64,000 bases of DNA, taken from the NCBI RefSeq assembly GCF_000158475.2, contig NZ_KI392031.1, positions 993,786 to 1,057,785 on the forward strand, in the 5' to 3' direction. Both the position numbers and the translations under genes were made by a program. Below, in pieces: positions 26,269-33,943 of the stretch. How positions within the stretch are numbered: the first letter of the stretch is position 1; each line of letters starts with the position of its first letter. Below the pieces are notes generated by a model, which was given only the letters and a program-made list of their open reading frames with translations, was not told where the DNA came from and ran no database searches. The stretch is from Oxalobacter paraformigenes. GTDB lineage: Bacteria > Pseudomonadota > Gammaproteobacteria > Burkholderiales > Burkholderiaceae_D.

Positions 26269-27123
26269 ATGATGCTCCCGGCCGAAACCGGAAAACTGAA
26301 CATAACGGTTCTTGTCGACGATACCGTCGCATCCGAAGAACTGGCTGCCGAACACGGCGTATCTATCCTTGTCGAACTTCCAAACGGCCGCCGCTGGCTT
26401 GTCGATACGGGCACAACCGACATATTCATGGAAAACGCCCGCAGGATGGGCATCAGTCTGGACGATCTGGCCGGAATCGCCATTACCCACGGGCACGACG
26501 ACCATACGGGCGGCCTGACTTTCTACTCCCGGCTCAAGGGAAAACCGCCGGTTTACGGCCATCCCTATATCTGGCACAAATCCTACCAGATCAAACCGGG
26601 CCAGCCCGTGCGCGTCACCGGCATGCCCTATCTGGCGAGAAAGGACGCCGCCCCGTCGTTTCAGGCCGTCAACCATGTCACCCGGCTTGACGACGATCTG
26701 TACTTCTTTACCGACATTCCCCGCGCGCCCGGCAGTTTCGCCCCGATTGCCGGAAATTTCTTCAACGAAGACGGGACCGGGCCGGTTCCCCTGATCGACG
26801 ACGCGTCCATCGTCATCAAAACCCCGAAGGGTCTGGTCGTCATTATCGGATGCGGCCATGCCGGCTATACCAACATCCTAAACGCCATCCATGCGGCGTT
26901 TCCGGGAGAAAAACTGCTGGCGGTCATCGGCGGCCTGCATCTGATGAATGCCGGAGAAAACGTGCTAGCTGAAGCCGTCGATTGCACCCGCCGCATCAAG
27001 GCCGACGATTTCGTTTTTTACTGCGGACACTGTACGGGCGAGAACACGCTCCGGTATTTCAGCCAGGCTTTCGGTGAAAAGGCCGTCAGGCCAATGGGAG
27101 CGGGAAGGGTGCTTCACTTCTGA
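26269..27123 (+). CDS. Metallo-beta-lactamase-fold hydrolase (dihydropterin synthase-like/arylsulfatase-type MBL)
   Basis: The 284-residue MBL-fold protein has the metal motif T-H-G-H-D-D-H-T-G-G at about residues 73-82 (His74, His76, Asp78, His79). Later metal ligands probably lie in IIGCGHAGYTN and GGLHLMN. It resembles the family annotated as 7,8-dihydropterin-6-methyl-4-(beta-D-ribofuranosyl)-aminobenzene-5'-phosphate synthase, whose name comes from an archaeal member; in bacteria the substrate is generally unknown. Two ATGs occur (26269 and 26272) after a strong AGGAGG site. It is followed by the inverted partial tRNA-Leu copy. Confidence 0.85.
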   Translation: MMLPAETGKLNITVLVDDTVASEELAAEHGVSILVELPNGRRWLVDTGTTDIFMENARRMGISLDDLAGIAITHGHDDHTGGLTFYSRLKGKPPVYGHPYIWHKSYQIKPGQPVRVTGMPYLARKDAAPSFQAVNHVTRLDDDLYFFTDIPRAPGSFAPIAGNFFNEDGTGPVPLIDDASIVIKTPKGLVVIIGCGHAGYTNILNAIHAAFPGEKLLAVIGGLHLMNAGENVLAEAVDCTRRIKADDFVFYCGHCTGENTLRYFSQAFGEKAVRPMGAGRVLHF

Positions 27124-27743
27124 GAGGCGCCGTTCACTTCCGGAATGGGGGTGCGGATACCTGACACAGGACGCCAAAAGAAGCGTCCTGTTTCGGCATG
27201 GCTTGATGCCGTTTTTGCAGGTAAATGCCATAAAGTCCGAGAAAGTTTTCCGGCGCTTGCCGCGAAATACCCGGGCATCCGCATGAATCGGAAGATCGCT
27301 GGCAAGACCGGCATCGAACCGGTACGCCACTCTGACGGGAGATTTCAGGCCGCTTGCGCCAAAGCGTGCCCTTTTGCGCGGCGACCCGGGAAGCGCGGCT
27401 CGCTTTACGTCCCTTATACGGCCGCCTGTCCTTTCCGCATTCCGCACGATCCTTTTGAAAGGAAAGGACTGTCTCACCGCTCCCGGTTTGGACAGCCGGC
27501 GAAAATATGCCCGTTTTCTGTCGCCAAACAACATCCGGCAGCGCTTTCGCTCTGGACAGCCTGTTCCCCGAGGGGGTAACCTATCGGCATAAAGGGCCGG
27601 TTCTGCCGTTGCTTTTCCTGCCTGAACCGTCAGGGCCGAACGAATTGCCCGGCTGCCGTCCCCAGTCGTTTCCCGTATTGCCCGCCGGATGGAAAACAGC
27701 TGTTTTCCATCCTGTCCCAACCACTCTATGGAAGGATCAGTCT
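27124..27743. other. Interval carrying the tRNA-Leu remnant, before the alcohol dehydrogenase
   Basis: Apart from the inverted tRNA-derived repeat (27241-27347), no gene is visible in these 620 bp. Open frames on both strands read through the remnant and give Arg/Pro-rich sequence. A GGAAGGATC ribosome binding site for the next gene lies at the right end. Confidence 0.4.
27241..27347 (-). repeat. Inverted, decayed copy of the tRNA-Leu 3' half plus downstream flank (tRNA pseudogene fragment)
   Basis: Read on the minus strand, this matches 23807-23920: the end of an anticodon stem-loop, a T arm ACCGG-TTCGATG-CCGGT, then an acceptor strand missing three bases, then the same flank CGATTCATGCGGAT and TTTCGCGGCAAGCGCCGGA. 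The 5' half of a tRNA is absent, and the acceptor deletion rules out function. The bases at the anticodon position differ from those of tRNA-Leu(UAA), so the copy may come from a related tRNA or be simply mutated. Confidence 0.85.
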
Positions 27744-28817
27744 ATGCGTACCATGAAAGCGGCCGTTTTCGTCAAACCCGGCAAAATCGTTCTCGATGAA
27801 AAACCCGTCCCCAAAGTCGGCCCCGGCGACGCACTGGTCAAGATCACGACGACTACCATCTGCGGAACCGACGTCCATATCCTGAAAGGGGAATATCCTG
27901 TCAAACCCGGGCTGATCATCGGCCACGAACCCGTCGGGGTTATCGAGGAACTCGGCGTGGGCGTCACCGGCTACCGTGTCGGCCAGCGCGTGGTCGTCGG
28001 AGCCATCACCCCCTGCGGCCAGTGTTATGCCTGTCTGGACAACCATTCTTCCCAGTGCGGGGGACATGGCGCCTACGGCTGGAAAGCGCTCGGCGGCTGG
28101 AAATTCGGCAACACCATCGACGGCTGCCAGGCCGAATACGTACTGGTGCCGGACGCCATGGCCAATCTGGAACCCATTCCGGACGACCTGACCGATGAAC
28201 AGGTCCTGATGTGTCCTGACATCATGAGCACCGGTTTTTCGGGCGCCGAAAGCGGAAGAGTCAAAATCGGCGATACCGTCGTCATTTTCGCGCAGGGACC
28301 GATCGGGCTCTGCGCCACTGCCGGCGCGAAGCTCCGGGGCGCAACGCGGATTATCACGGTGGACGGGATTCCCGAACGGCTGGCCATTTCGAAACGGATG
28401 GGCGCGGACATCACCATCAATTTCCGCGAAAAAGACCCGATCGACGAAATCATGAAAATCACCGACGGAAAAGGAGTGGATGTCGCCATCGAGGCGCTGG
28501 GCACGCAGCAGACGTTCGAGAGCTGCCTGCGCGTTCTGAAACCGGGCGGCGTGCTGTCCAGTCTGGGCGTCTATTCCGGCAAGCTGACCTTGCCGGGCGA
28601 CGCTTTCGCCGCAGGACTGGCTGACCAGACGATTGTCACCACGCTTTGCCCCGGCGGCAAGGAACGCATGCGCCGGTTGCTGAACGTCGTCGAAAGCGGG
28701 CGCGTCGATCTGAAACAGCTGGTCACGCACCGTTTTCCGCTCGACAGAATCGAGGAAGCCTACGATCTCTTCGCGAACGCACGCGACGGCGTGCTGAAAA
28801 TCGCCATCACTCCCTGA
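27744..28817 (+). CDS. Zinc-dependent NAD(P) alcohol dehydrogenase (secondary-alcohol type)
   Basis: The 357-residue MDR-family enzyme should interconvert alcohols and aldehydes or ketones. Catalytic zinc ligands are Cys40 (ICGTDVH), His61-Glu62 (GHE) and Asp in MCPDIMSTGF, the arrangement of clostridial/thermoanaerobic secondary ADHs. GGWKFGNTIDG is also shared with that group. It additionally has four clustered cysteines (PCGQCYAC then SSQC) that look like a structural zinc lobe, which the clostridial enzymes lack. The Rossmann motif is IFAQGPIGLCAT. The start follows a GGAAGGATC site. A strong hairpin after the stop suggests a single-gene unit. Confidence 0.9.
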   Translation: MRTMKAAVFVKPGKIVLDEKPVPKVGPGDALVKITTTTICGTDVHILKGEYPVKPGLIIGHEPVGVIEELGVGVTGYRVGQRVVVGAITPCGQCYACLDNHSSQCGGHGAYGWKALGGWKFGNTIDGCQAEYVLVPDAMANLEPIPDDLTDEQVLMCPDIMSTGFSGAESGRVKIGDTVVIFAQGPIGLCATAGAKLRGATRIITVDGIPERLAISKRMGADITINFREKDPIDEIMKITDGKGVDVAIEALGTQQTFESCLRVLKPGGVLSSLGVYSGKLTLPGDAFAAGLADQTIVTTLCPGGKERMRRLLNVVESGRVDLKQLVTHRFPLDRIEEAYDLFANARDGVLKIAITP

Positions 28818-28837
28818 CATATCTCAACGGGCATCAT

Positions 28838-28868
28838 CCGGCCGGATTGTATCCTGCAATTCGGCCGG
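28838..28868 (+). terminator. Hairpin downstream of the alcohol dehydrogenase gene
   Basis: CCGGCCGGATTG and CAATTCGGCCGG form a 12-bp stem with one G-U pair around a 7-base loop, 20 bases after the stop codon. It is very stable, but no U-run follows, so it may be a terminator of non-classical type or an mRNA 3'-end stabiliser. Confidence 0.5.
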
Positions 28869-29014
28869 ATTGCATTGGGCATCCTTCTTCATCTCCGTTT
28901 TTGAACCGGCAAGAGCGCAAACGGGACAAACCGTCCCGCGGGGGATTTTTTGCACGGCCAGTCCGGCATCCGGATACCGGCCGTTTGATTATCCGAAACG
29001 AAAAAGGAAACGAC

Positions 29015-29407
29015 ATGAACGAAAGACCCCCCATCACCGTAACGACCCACGACTACGAACGGCTTGAACAAATGCTCAGAAACGCCAAATACCGGAACAT
29101 TCCGGGCATGGCCGATTTGCAGCGTGAACTGGACAGGGCCAATGTCGTCGAACCTGAAGAATTGCCGGAAGACGTCATTACCATTAATTCCACAGCCCGT
29201 TTCATCGACGATTGCACAAACGACCAGTATGAAATTACCCTGGTCTATCCGGACAAGGCCGACGGCGTCTCGAAAATTTCCGTTCTCGCCCCTGTCGGAA
29301 GCGCACTGCTTGGCTTGTCGGCCGGACAGTCGATACCCTGGCAAGTCCCCGGCCGGCAAAAGCTGCAACTGAGAGTGCTCGACGTCAAAGCGCCGAAACT
29401 GATATGA
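29015..29407 (+). CDS. rnk: Regulator of nucleoside diphosphate kinase (Rnk), GreA/GreB-like C-terminal domain
   Basis: The 130-residue protein has a short N-terminal helical hairpin (THDYERLEQMLRNAKYR) and a GreA/GreB-type FKBP-like domain (STARFIDDCTNDQYEITLVY, then SVLAPVGSALLGLSAGQSI). The coiled coil is shorter than in GreA and lacks its acidic tip, which marks Rnk. Rnk binds RNA polymerase without transcript-cleavage activity and affects nucleotide pools indirectly. The start follows AAAAAGGAAA. It is apparently monocistronic. Confidence 0.88.
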   Translation: MNERPPITVTTHDYERLEQMLRNAKYRNIPGMADLQRELDRANVVEPEELPEDVITINSTARFIDDCTNDQYEITLVYPDKADGVSKISVLAPVGSALLGLSAGQSIPWQVPGRQKLQLRVLDVKAPKLI

Positions 29408-29584
29408 CATTCAACATCATGCCCGGATTTTTTGCCGGCAATCCGCTTTAAGTTAAGAAAAGCCTTTTTCCTTACCGTTACGGCAAGGCCGAAAGCGGAA
29501 AAACCTCATCGGGAAAACGCTTTTATTCGCTGAATGAATAGCGAAAAACCCGACATTAAACGACCTGACAGAAAGGGATGGATC

Positions 29585-30313
29585 ATGAACGAAGCGACAA
29601 TCGCTCTGGTGACAGGGGGCAACAAAGGCATCGGTTACGAAATTTGCCGGTTACTGCTGCGCAAAGGCTGCCATGTGCTTCTGGGCGCACGTAACCGTTC
29701 GGAAGGGGAAGCCGCCGTGGCCGCCCTGGCAAGGGAAGAGGGCGGCGCCATCGAATTCATCGCCATCGATCTGAACGATCCGAAAACTTTCCATGCCGCA
29801 CAGGCGGGCATTTCGGAAAAATTCGGCAGGCTCGATATCCTGATCAATAACGCCGGCGTCGCGCCGGACGGCGATTACAAGGTATTCGACGTTCCCTCAA
29901 GGATTCTGAAAGAAACCTTCGACACCAACTTTTTTGCGCTGGTGGAACTGACGCAATCCCTGCTGCCCCTGATCCGGAAAAGCCCGGCCGGACGCATCGT
30001 CAACCAGTCCAGCATTCTGGCTTCCCTGACCGCGCAAAGCCTTCCGGATTCACCGATTAAACAGGGAAAAGCATTTGCCTATAATGCCAGCAAAACCGCC
30101 GTCAACGCGTTTACCGTTCATCTGGCCGATTTCCTTCAGGGAACGCCCGTCAAGGTCAACTCGGCCCATCCCGGAAGCGTCAGGACTGCAATGAACCCGA
30201 CTGGCAGTCTGGAAGATTTCGAGGGCGCCAAAACAGCCGTTGCGCTGGCCCTTTTGCCGGAAGACGGCCCGAGCGGCGGTTTCTTTTACATGGGAACGCC
30301 ATTGCCCTGGTAA
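29585..30313 (+). CDS. SDR-family oxidoreductase (carbonyl-reductase-like)
   Basis: The 242-residue short-chain dehydrogenase has TGGNKGIGYEIC at the N-terminus, NNAG near residue 88, a catalytic Ser in NQSSILAS, and Tyr/Lys in Y-N-A-S-K. The GARNRSEG stretch after beta-2 carries an Arg that favours NADPH. Sequence and length recall plant and animal carbonyl-reductase-like SDRs. The ATG at 29585 follows AAGGGATGGATC; an earlier in-frame ATG at 29534 would add a charged extension. It is not closely related to the SDR at 21743-22501. Confidence 0.85.
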   Translation: MNEATIALVTGGNKGIGYEICRLLLRKGCHVLLGARNRSEGEAAVAALAREEGGAIEFIAIDLNDPKTFHAAQAGISEKFGRLDILINNAGVAPDGDYKVFDVPSRILKETFDTNFFALVELTQSLLPLIRKSPAGRIVNQSSILASLTAQSLPDSPIKQGKAFAYNASKTAVNAFTVHLADFLQGTPVKVNSAHPGSVRTAMNPTGSLEDFEGAKTAVALALLPEDGPSGGFFYMGTPLPW

Positions 30314-30442
30314 GCCCCTTCCTTATGGCGAAACAAAAAAAGAAGCATCCCGAAAGATTCTTCCCTGCATGCTGCAACAACCCGTTCCGGTTCAGCGGCC
30401 TTTTTCCGGGAACCGGTAAGGGCGCGAAAAGGGCCGCCTTCA

Positions 30443-30769
30443 TCAGTAGTGGTGTCTTCCGCCCCTCATGTAACGGTGAGAACGGTTGAATTCCCGGTAA
30501 GAACGTTCCTGCTCGCGCTGCAGCCTTTGCTGCTCGTTATACAACCGGTCCTGTTCACGCTGGATCCGGTAATAATCCTGATAACCGTCCTGATAGCGGG
30601 GAGCGGCATTGTCCTGATAACGGGGAGCGGCATTGTAATGATAATACTGCGGGCTTTCTTCAATGCTATCGTTGAAATAGCCGAACCGGCCAGCCTCAAC
30701 CGGCGCCGAAAAAACCAGCGCGCACAACAGGGCCGCGCCCATGAAAATACCAGGTTTAAAACGGATCAT
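30443..30769 (-). CDS. Small secreted Arg/Gln/Tyr-rich protein with internal 8-residue repeat
   Basis: I do not recognise a family. The 108-residue product has a clear Sec signal (MIRFKPGIFMGAALLCALVF, cleavage likely after PVEA), so it is periplasmic or surface-exposed. The mature part has a repeated N-A-A-P-R-Y-Q-D unit, then a Gln/Arg/Glu-rich stretch (REQDRLYNEQQRLQREQERS) likely to form one amphipathic helix, and a His/Arg/Tyr-rich tail. The start follows GAAAAGGAGC, a strong ribosome binding site, so it is probably expressed. It stands alone, convergent with the SDR gene. Confidence 0.75.
   Translation of the reverse strand: MIRFKPGIFMGAALLCALVFSAPVEAGRFGYFNDSIEESPQYYHYNAAPRYQDNAAPRYQDGYQDYYRIQREQDRLYNEQQRLQREQERSYREFNRSHRYMRGGRHHY
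30588..30635 (-). repeat. 24-bp tandem duplication inside the small secreted protein gene
   Basis: Two adjacent 24-base units (30588-30611 and 30612-30635) differ at a single base and encode the duplicated N-A-A-P-R-Y-Q-D segment in frame. Such a repeat could expand or contract by slippage without breaking the frame. Confidence 0.85.
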
Positions 30770-31048
30770 CGCCTGCTCCTTTTCAGTTCGGTTAGGGTAA
30801 CCCCTTCAGGGTAACAAATATTTCCCAGTCTAATCAAACCCTTGCCGCTTTCATTGAGCGAACCGGAGACAAAACCGTTTTTTTCTGCCGGAAATGTCTC
30901 TGAAAAGTCACGAACTGGCGTCCTGAAAACCCCGAAGGGCACAAAACAAATGGCGTTTTCCCAAACAAAAACAAACCGGAAAGAGGGGGAAAAAGGTAAG
31001 ATATCCCGGTTGCAACGCCTGTCTATCCATACTGTTTCGGAGTGCGAA

Positions 31049-32149
31049 GTGTCTTATCGTCATATTGTCTTCGATCTGGAAGGAACCCTTGTCGCGCCGG
31101 ATTGGTATGACACCGGTGAGCGGGACAATTCTGCCGGACAATTCCATCCCTGTACCGGTGTCCGGCCGCTCGTTCAGGGATTGAAGGCCATGTCCTACAT
31201 TCTGGGAGCGATAACGTTCCAGCCCGAAAAAAAGGGAATGGACATGCTTGAAAAGACCGGGCTGGCCGCCTACTTTTCCTGCTCTGTCCAAAGCGGCGCT
31301 CCCTCCGGATCCCTCGGCAATCCGCTGGAACGCTATCTGCAAAAAACGGAAGCTGCCCGACCGGACGTGCTATTCGTCACGGCCGGCAAAACCGGGCTGG
31401 AAATGGCCCGCGAGGCGAACGTGGATTGTGTCCTTGCCCGGTGGTGTCCGGAAAACGTTCCGGACGATATGCCGGTGTTTTGCCTGAACCGTCCCGACGA
31501 TCTGGCCGTTTTTCTGGGGAAACCCGGCCGGAACCTCCCCGATCCCTGGCTTTCCTGGGCGATCGAACTCCAGTTCATCGCGCAGGCGGGGCAAACCTAT
31601 TCAAGGGATCCTTTCGATCTGGAACGCTTCGACCGTATCCGCGAAATAGCGGCTGAAATCATGAGCGCCAAATCCGGGCTGGGCCTGGAAACGGTCAAAG
31701 ACCTTTTCTGCAATGAAACCGGATTCCAGACTCCGAAACTGGACACCCGCGCCGCGATATTTTCGGACGGCAAAATTCTCATGGTCAGGGAATCGCAGGG
31801 CAAATGGTCGCTCCCCGGCGGCTGGATCGATATCGACCAGTCAGTCGCGTCCAACACCATCAAGGAAGTGAAAGAAGAAGCGGGACTGGACGTTGAACCC
31901 GTGCGACTGATCGCTGTTTTGGACGGCAACCGGAAACAGCCCCGACACTACGCTTACGGCATTTGCAAACTGTTCGTTTTGTGCCGTGCGAAAGGCGGAC
32001 AGTTCCGCCCCAATCACGAGACCTCGGCCAGCGCGTTCTTTTCACCGGACGCTCTTCCGCCGCTTTTCACCGAAAAGAACACCGAAGAACAGATCAGGAT
32101 GTGTTTTCTGGCTGCGGCCGACGAAAACTGGCAGGTTTTGTTCGACTGA
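31049..32149 (+). CDS. Fusion of a degenerate HAD-like domain to a Nudix hydrolase
   Basis: The 366 residues fall into two parts. Residues 1 to about 190 look like a HAD phosphatase of the phosphoglycolate type: HIVFDLEGTL at the start keeps Asp9, but the usual second Asp is Glu11. The later G-D-x-x-x-D loop reads TAGKTGLEMA, without its acids, so this half is probably inactive. From about 200 (WLSWAIELQFIAQAGQTYSR) it is a Nudix hydrolase with the N-terminal helical extension and the box GGWIDIDQSVASNTIKEVKE followed by EAG. The box's first Glu is Gln, but the catalytic Glu pair is kept. The start is a GTG at 31049 with GGAG upstream; ATGs at 30950 or 30842 are possible. Confidence 0.78.
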   Translation: MSYRHIVFDLEGTLVAPDWYDTGERDNSAGQFHPCTGVRPLVQGLKAMSYILGAITFQPEKKGMDMLEKTGLAAYFSCSVQSGAPSGSLGNPLERYLQKTEAARPDVLFVTAGKTGLEMAREANVDCVLARWCPENVPDDMPVFCLNRPDDLAVFLGKPGRNLPDPWLSWAIELQFIAQAGQTYSRDPFDLERFDRIREIAAEIMSAKSGLGLETVKDLFCNETGFQTPKLDTRAAIFSDGKILMVRESQGKWSLPGGWIDIDQSVASNTIKEVKEEAGLDVEPVRLIAVLDGNRKQPRHYAYGICKLFVLCRAKGGQFRPNHETSASAFFSPDALPPLFTEKNTEEQIRMCFLAAADENWQVLFD

Positions 32150-32536
32150 GCGGTTTTCCTTCCCGGCCTGCCCCGATACCGGCGCTCGACACGGCTCAGC
32201 CTGTCCACCGATGTGCCGGCACCGGCGAAAACGGGCCTTCGTTGCGCCGCCTGCAAAAAATTTCCTGCCCGGCTTTTTTCCTGTTTTTCCCGCCAGCCCG
32301 CCTCCGGCGAACACCACGATCCGAAAGCGACAGTCTGCATTGCTATACAGCAAACTTATTGATACACTCTATTCACTCAAAACACTTCTGACAGTCCAGT
32401 CAGGAAATCCCGGTAAACGGACGTTCTGCCGTAGCGGGAATTTCCGTGTTTTTTACAAACAGGCCGTCCGGCAAACCCGTAGCCGCACATGCGCGCTGCC
32501 GGCAAGCCGATGCCCGCCGTGAAAGCGGTTTTTCTG
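32150..32536. other. Gene-less interval before the DUF805 pair
   Basis: No gene is supported. An extended -10-like TGCTATACA lies at 32341-32349 and might start the DUF805 transcript, but no -35 fits. Confidence 0.35.
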
Positions 32537-32929
32537 ATGGATAAAGGCATGGGAATCATCGACACGTATATCGGAAGCTTCAGAAACTTCGACGATTTCG
32601 AGGGGCGGTCAAGCCGGGCGGAATTCTGGATTTTTCACCTCCTTTCCCTGCTTGTCCAGTTTGTCTTTGCCATCATTGGCGAATTCTGGATGATCGGGGC
32701 AGTTTTGCAAGTCGTTTTCTTTGTCGTGCTTATCGTTCCCTCCATCAGTCTCGTCATCCGGCGGCTTCACGATACCGGCACGAGCGGATGGTTCCTGCTG
32801 ATGCTTTTCCTCCCGCTTTTCAATTTTCTGGTGCTTTGCCTGCTCCTCTTTTACCGGAGCGACCCTTACGATAACGGTTACGGGCCGCCGGGAAACAGCC
32901 CGCAGAAAACCGTTCCCGACCCTTCGTGA
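32537..32929 (+). CDS. DUF805 inner-membrane protein (first of two)
   Basis: The 130-residue protein has the DUF805 entry motif FDDFEGRSSRAEFWIF, followed by hydrophobic helices and the conserved R-R-L-H-D-T-G-x-S-G-W segment between helices. It ends in a short cytoplasmic tail after GYGPP. Function is unknown for the whole family. The start is uncertain: ATGs occur at 32489, 32537 and 32549, none with a clear ribosome binding site, and the family norm of about ten residues before the F-x-D-F-x-G-R motif favours 32537 or 32549. A paralogue follows 169 bases downstream. Confidence 0.78.
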   Translation: MDKGMGIIDTYIGSFRNFDDFEGRSSRAEFWIFHLLSLLVQFVFAIIGEFWMIGAVLQVVFFVVLIVPSISLVIRRLHDTGTSGWFLLMLFLPLFNFLVLCLLLFYRSDPYDNGYGPPGNSPQKTVPDPS

Positions 32930-33098
32930 CGCAGGCGCATCGCAAAACCCTTTTTCTCCGGCCAGGCCATGCCAGAATCCAAAAAAGAAGACAAACCCGG
33001 CATGAAAACCGGCAGGATGAAGGGGAGGGGAACTGTCCGGATGGAAAATTTGCTGATACACTTTCCCGGTTGAAAAGACGTGACCGACCGATGCCGCC

Positions 33099-33446
33099 AT
33101 GAAAAAATGGTTTTCCGCCTACGCCCTGACTTTCTCGCGATACCTGGACTATCGTGGCCGCTCATCGCGGCAGGAAATCTGGAACTTCGCCATAAACACC
33201 CTGATCATTGATTTTTTCATCTTGCTGCTGGCCGGCGATATGCCGATGGCCGTTTTCCATATCGTCGCCATGATCGTTCTGGCGGCGCTGGCCGTGCGCC
33301 GGTTTCACGATATCGGCCTGTCCGGCTGGTATGCGATCGCATTGATCATTCCGGTTGTCAACCTGTGCGCTTTTTTCGTGCTCCTGTTTTTCAAAAGCGT
33401 CCCCGGCGAAAACCGGTACGGCCCGCGGCCGGCACAGGCCGACTGA
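33099..33446 (+). CDS. DUF805 inner-membrane protein (second of two)
   Basis: The 115-residue paralogue of the preceding gene has SRYLDYRGRSSRQEIWNF at the entry, R-R-F-H-D-I-G-L-S-G-W in the middle, and a final G-x-N-R-Y-G-P-R tail. It is shorter by one hydrophobic segment. The two proteins are clearly related but well diverged, so the duplication is old. No ribosome binding site is obvious before 33099. It ends three bases from the convergent zinc-ribbon gene. Confidence 0.8.
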   Translation: MKKWFSAYALTFSRYLDYRGRSSRQEIWNFAINTLIIDFFILLLAGDMPMAVFHIVAMIVLAALAVRRFHDIGLSGWYAIALIIPVVNLCAFFVLLFFKSVPGENRYGPRPAQAD

Positions 33447-33449
33447 GCG

Positions 33450-33719
33450 TCAGTGATGGTCTGTCCACCGCTTCAAAGTAGGAAAAAAGGCTTTCATCAA
33501 CTGGCGCGCCTCGTCTCTCGACATGCCTTCCTGTGAAGCCAGATGCGGGGCGCAATGCTCGATCATCTGATCCATCGTCATGTCCGACGTGAATTTTCCG
33601 TGGTTGTAGCAGTAGCTGCAATAATCCGGGTTGGCCGTTCCGTTGGCGTTCTTGCCGTACACGATATCACGGTCCGACATCGGCATGCCGCACGACTGGC
33701 AGCGTTTTTCGTTTTCCAT
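33450..33719 (-). CDS. Zinc-ribbon domain protein (putative zinc ribbon, transcription-factor-like)
   Basis: The 89-residue protein begins MENEKRCQSCGMPMSDRDIV with a C-x-x-C, then has a second C-x-x-C in YCSYCYNHGKFT. The four cysteines form a zinc ribbon of the type found in small proteins often called putative zinc ribbon. The C-terminal 45 residues (M-x-Q-M-I-E-H-C then EARQLMKAFFPTLKRW) are helical and conserved in the family; the role is unknown. The start has an AAAGGA site. Confidence 0.82.
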   Translation of the reverse strand: MENEKRCQSCGMPMSDRDIVYGKNANGTANPDYCSYCYNHGKFTSDMTMDQMIEHCAPHLASQEGMSRDEARQLMKAFFPTLKRWTDHH

Positions 33720-33910
33720 GAGCGGTGATCCTTTCGTCAGTCAGTCGCAAATGTCCATCGCGAAAATTTTCCGGGTTCAGGAAAAGAACACTTATATATA
33801 AAAAATGCGGTATTGAAAAGCATTATTTCAGCCATCCATTCCTTTTATATCATATTTCCCGGAAAATGCACGGCAATGGACATTTCCGTGAATACCGGAA
33901 GCGCATTCGC

Positions 33911-33916
33911 TATAAT
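33911..33916 (+). promoter_or_regulatory. -10 element of the trhP-dnaQ unit
   Basis: A consensus TATAAT lies 28 bases before the trhP start codon in an AT-rich patch (33770-33920). No convincing -35 is present at the correct distance. Confidence 0.5.
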
Positions 33917-33943
33917 GACCCTTTACTCATACGAACGTTTGCC

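Noticed and set aside
27290-27347. A second functional tRNA on the minus strand at the right repeat
   Set aside because: Only the 3' half is present and the acceptor strand lacks three bases, so it cannot fold as a tRNA.
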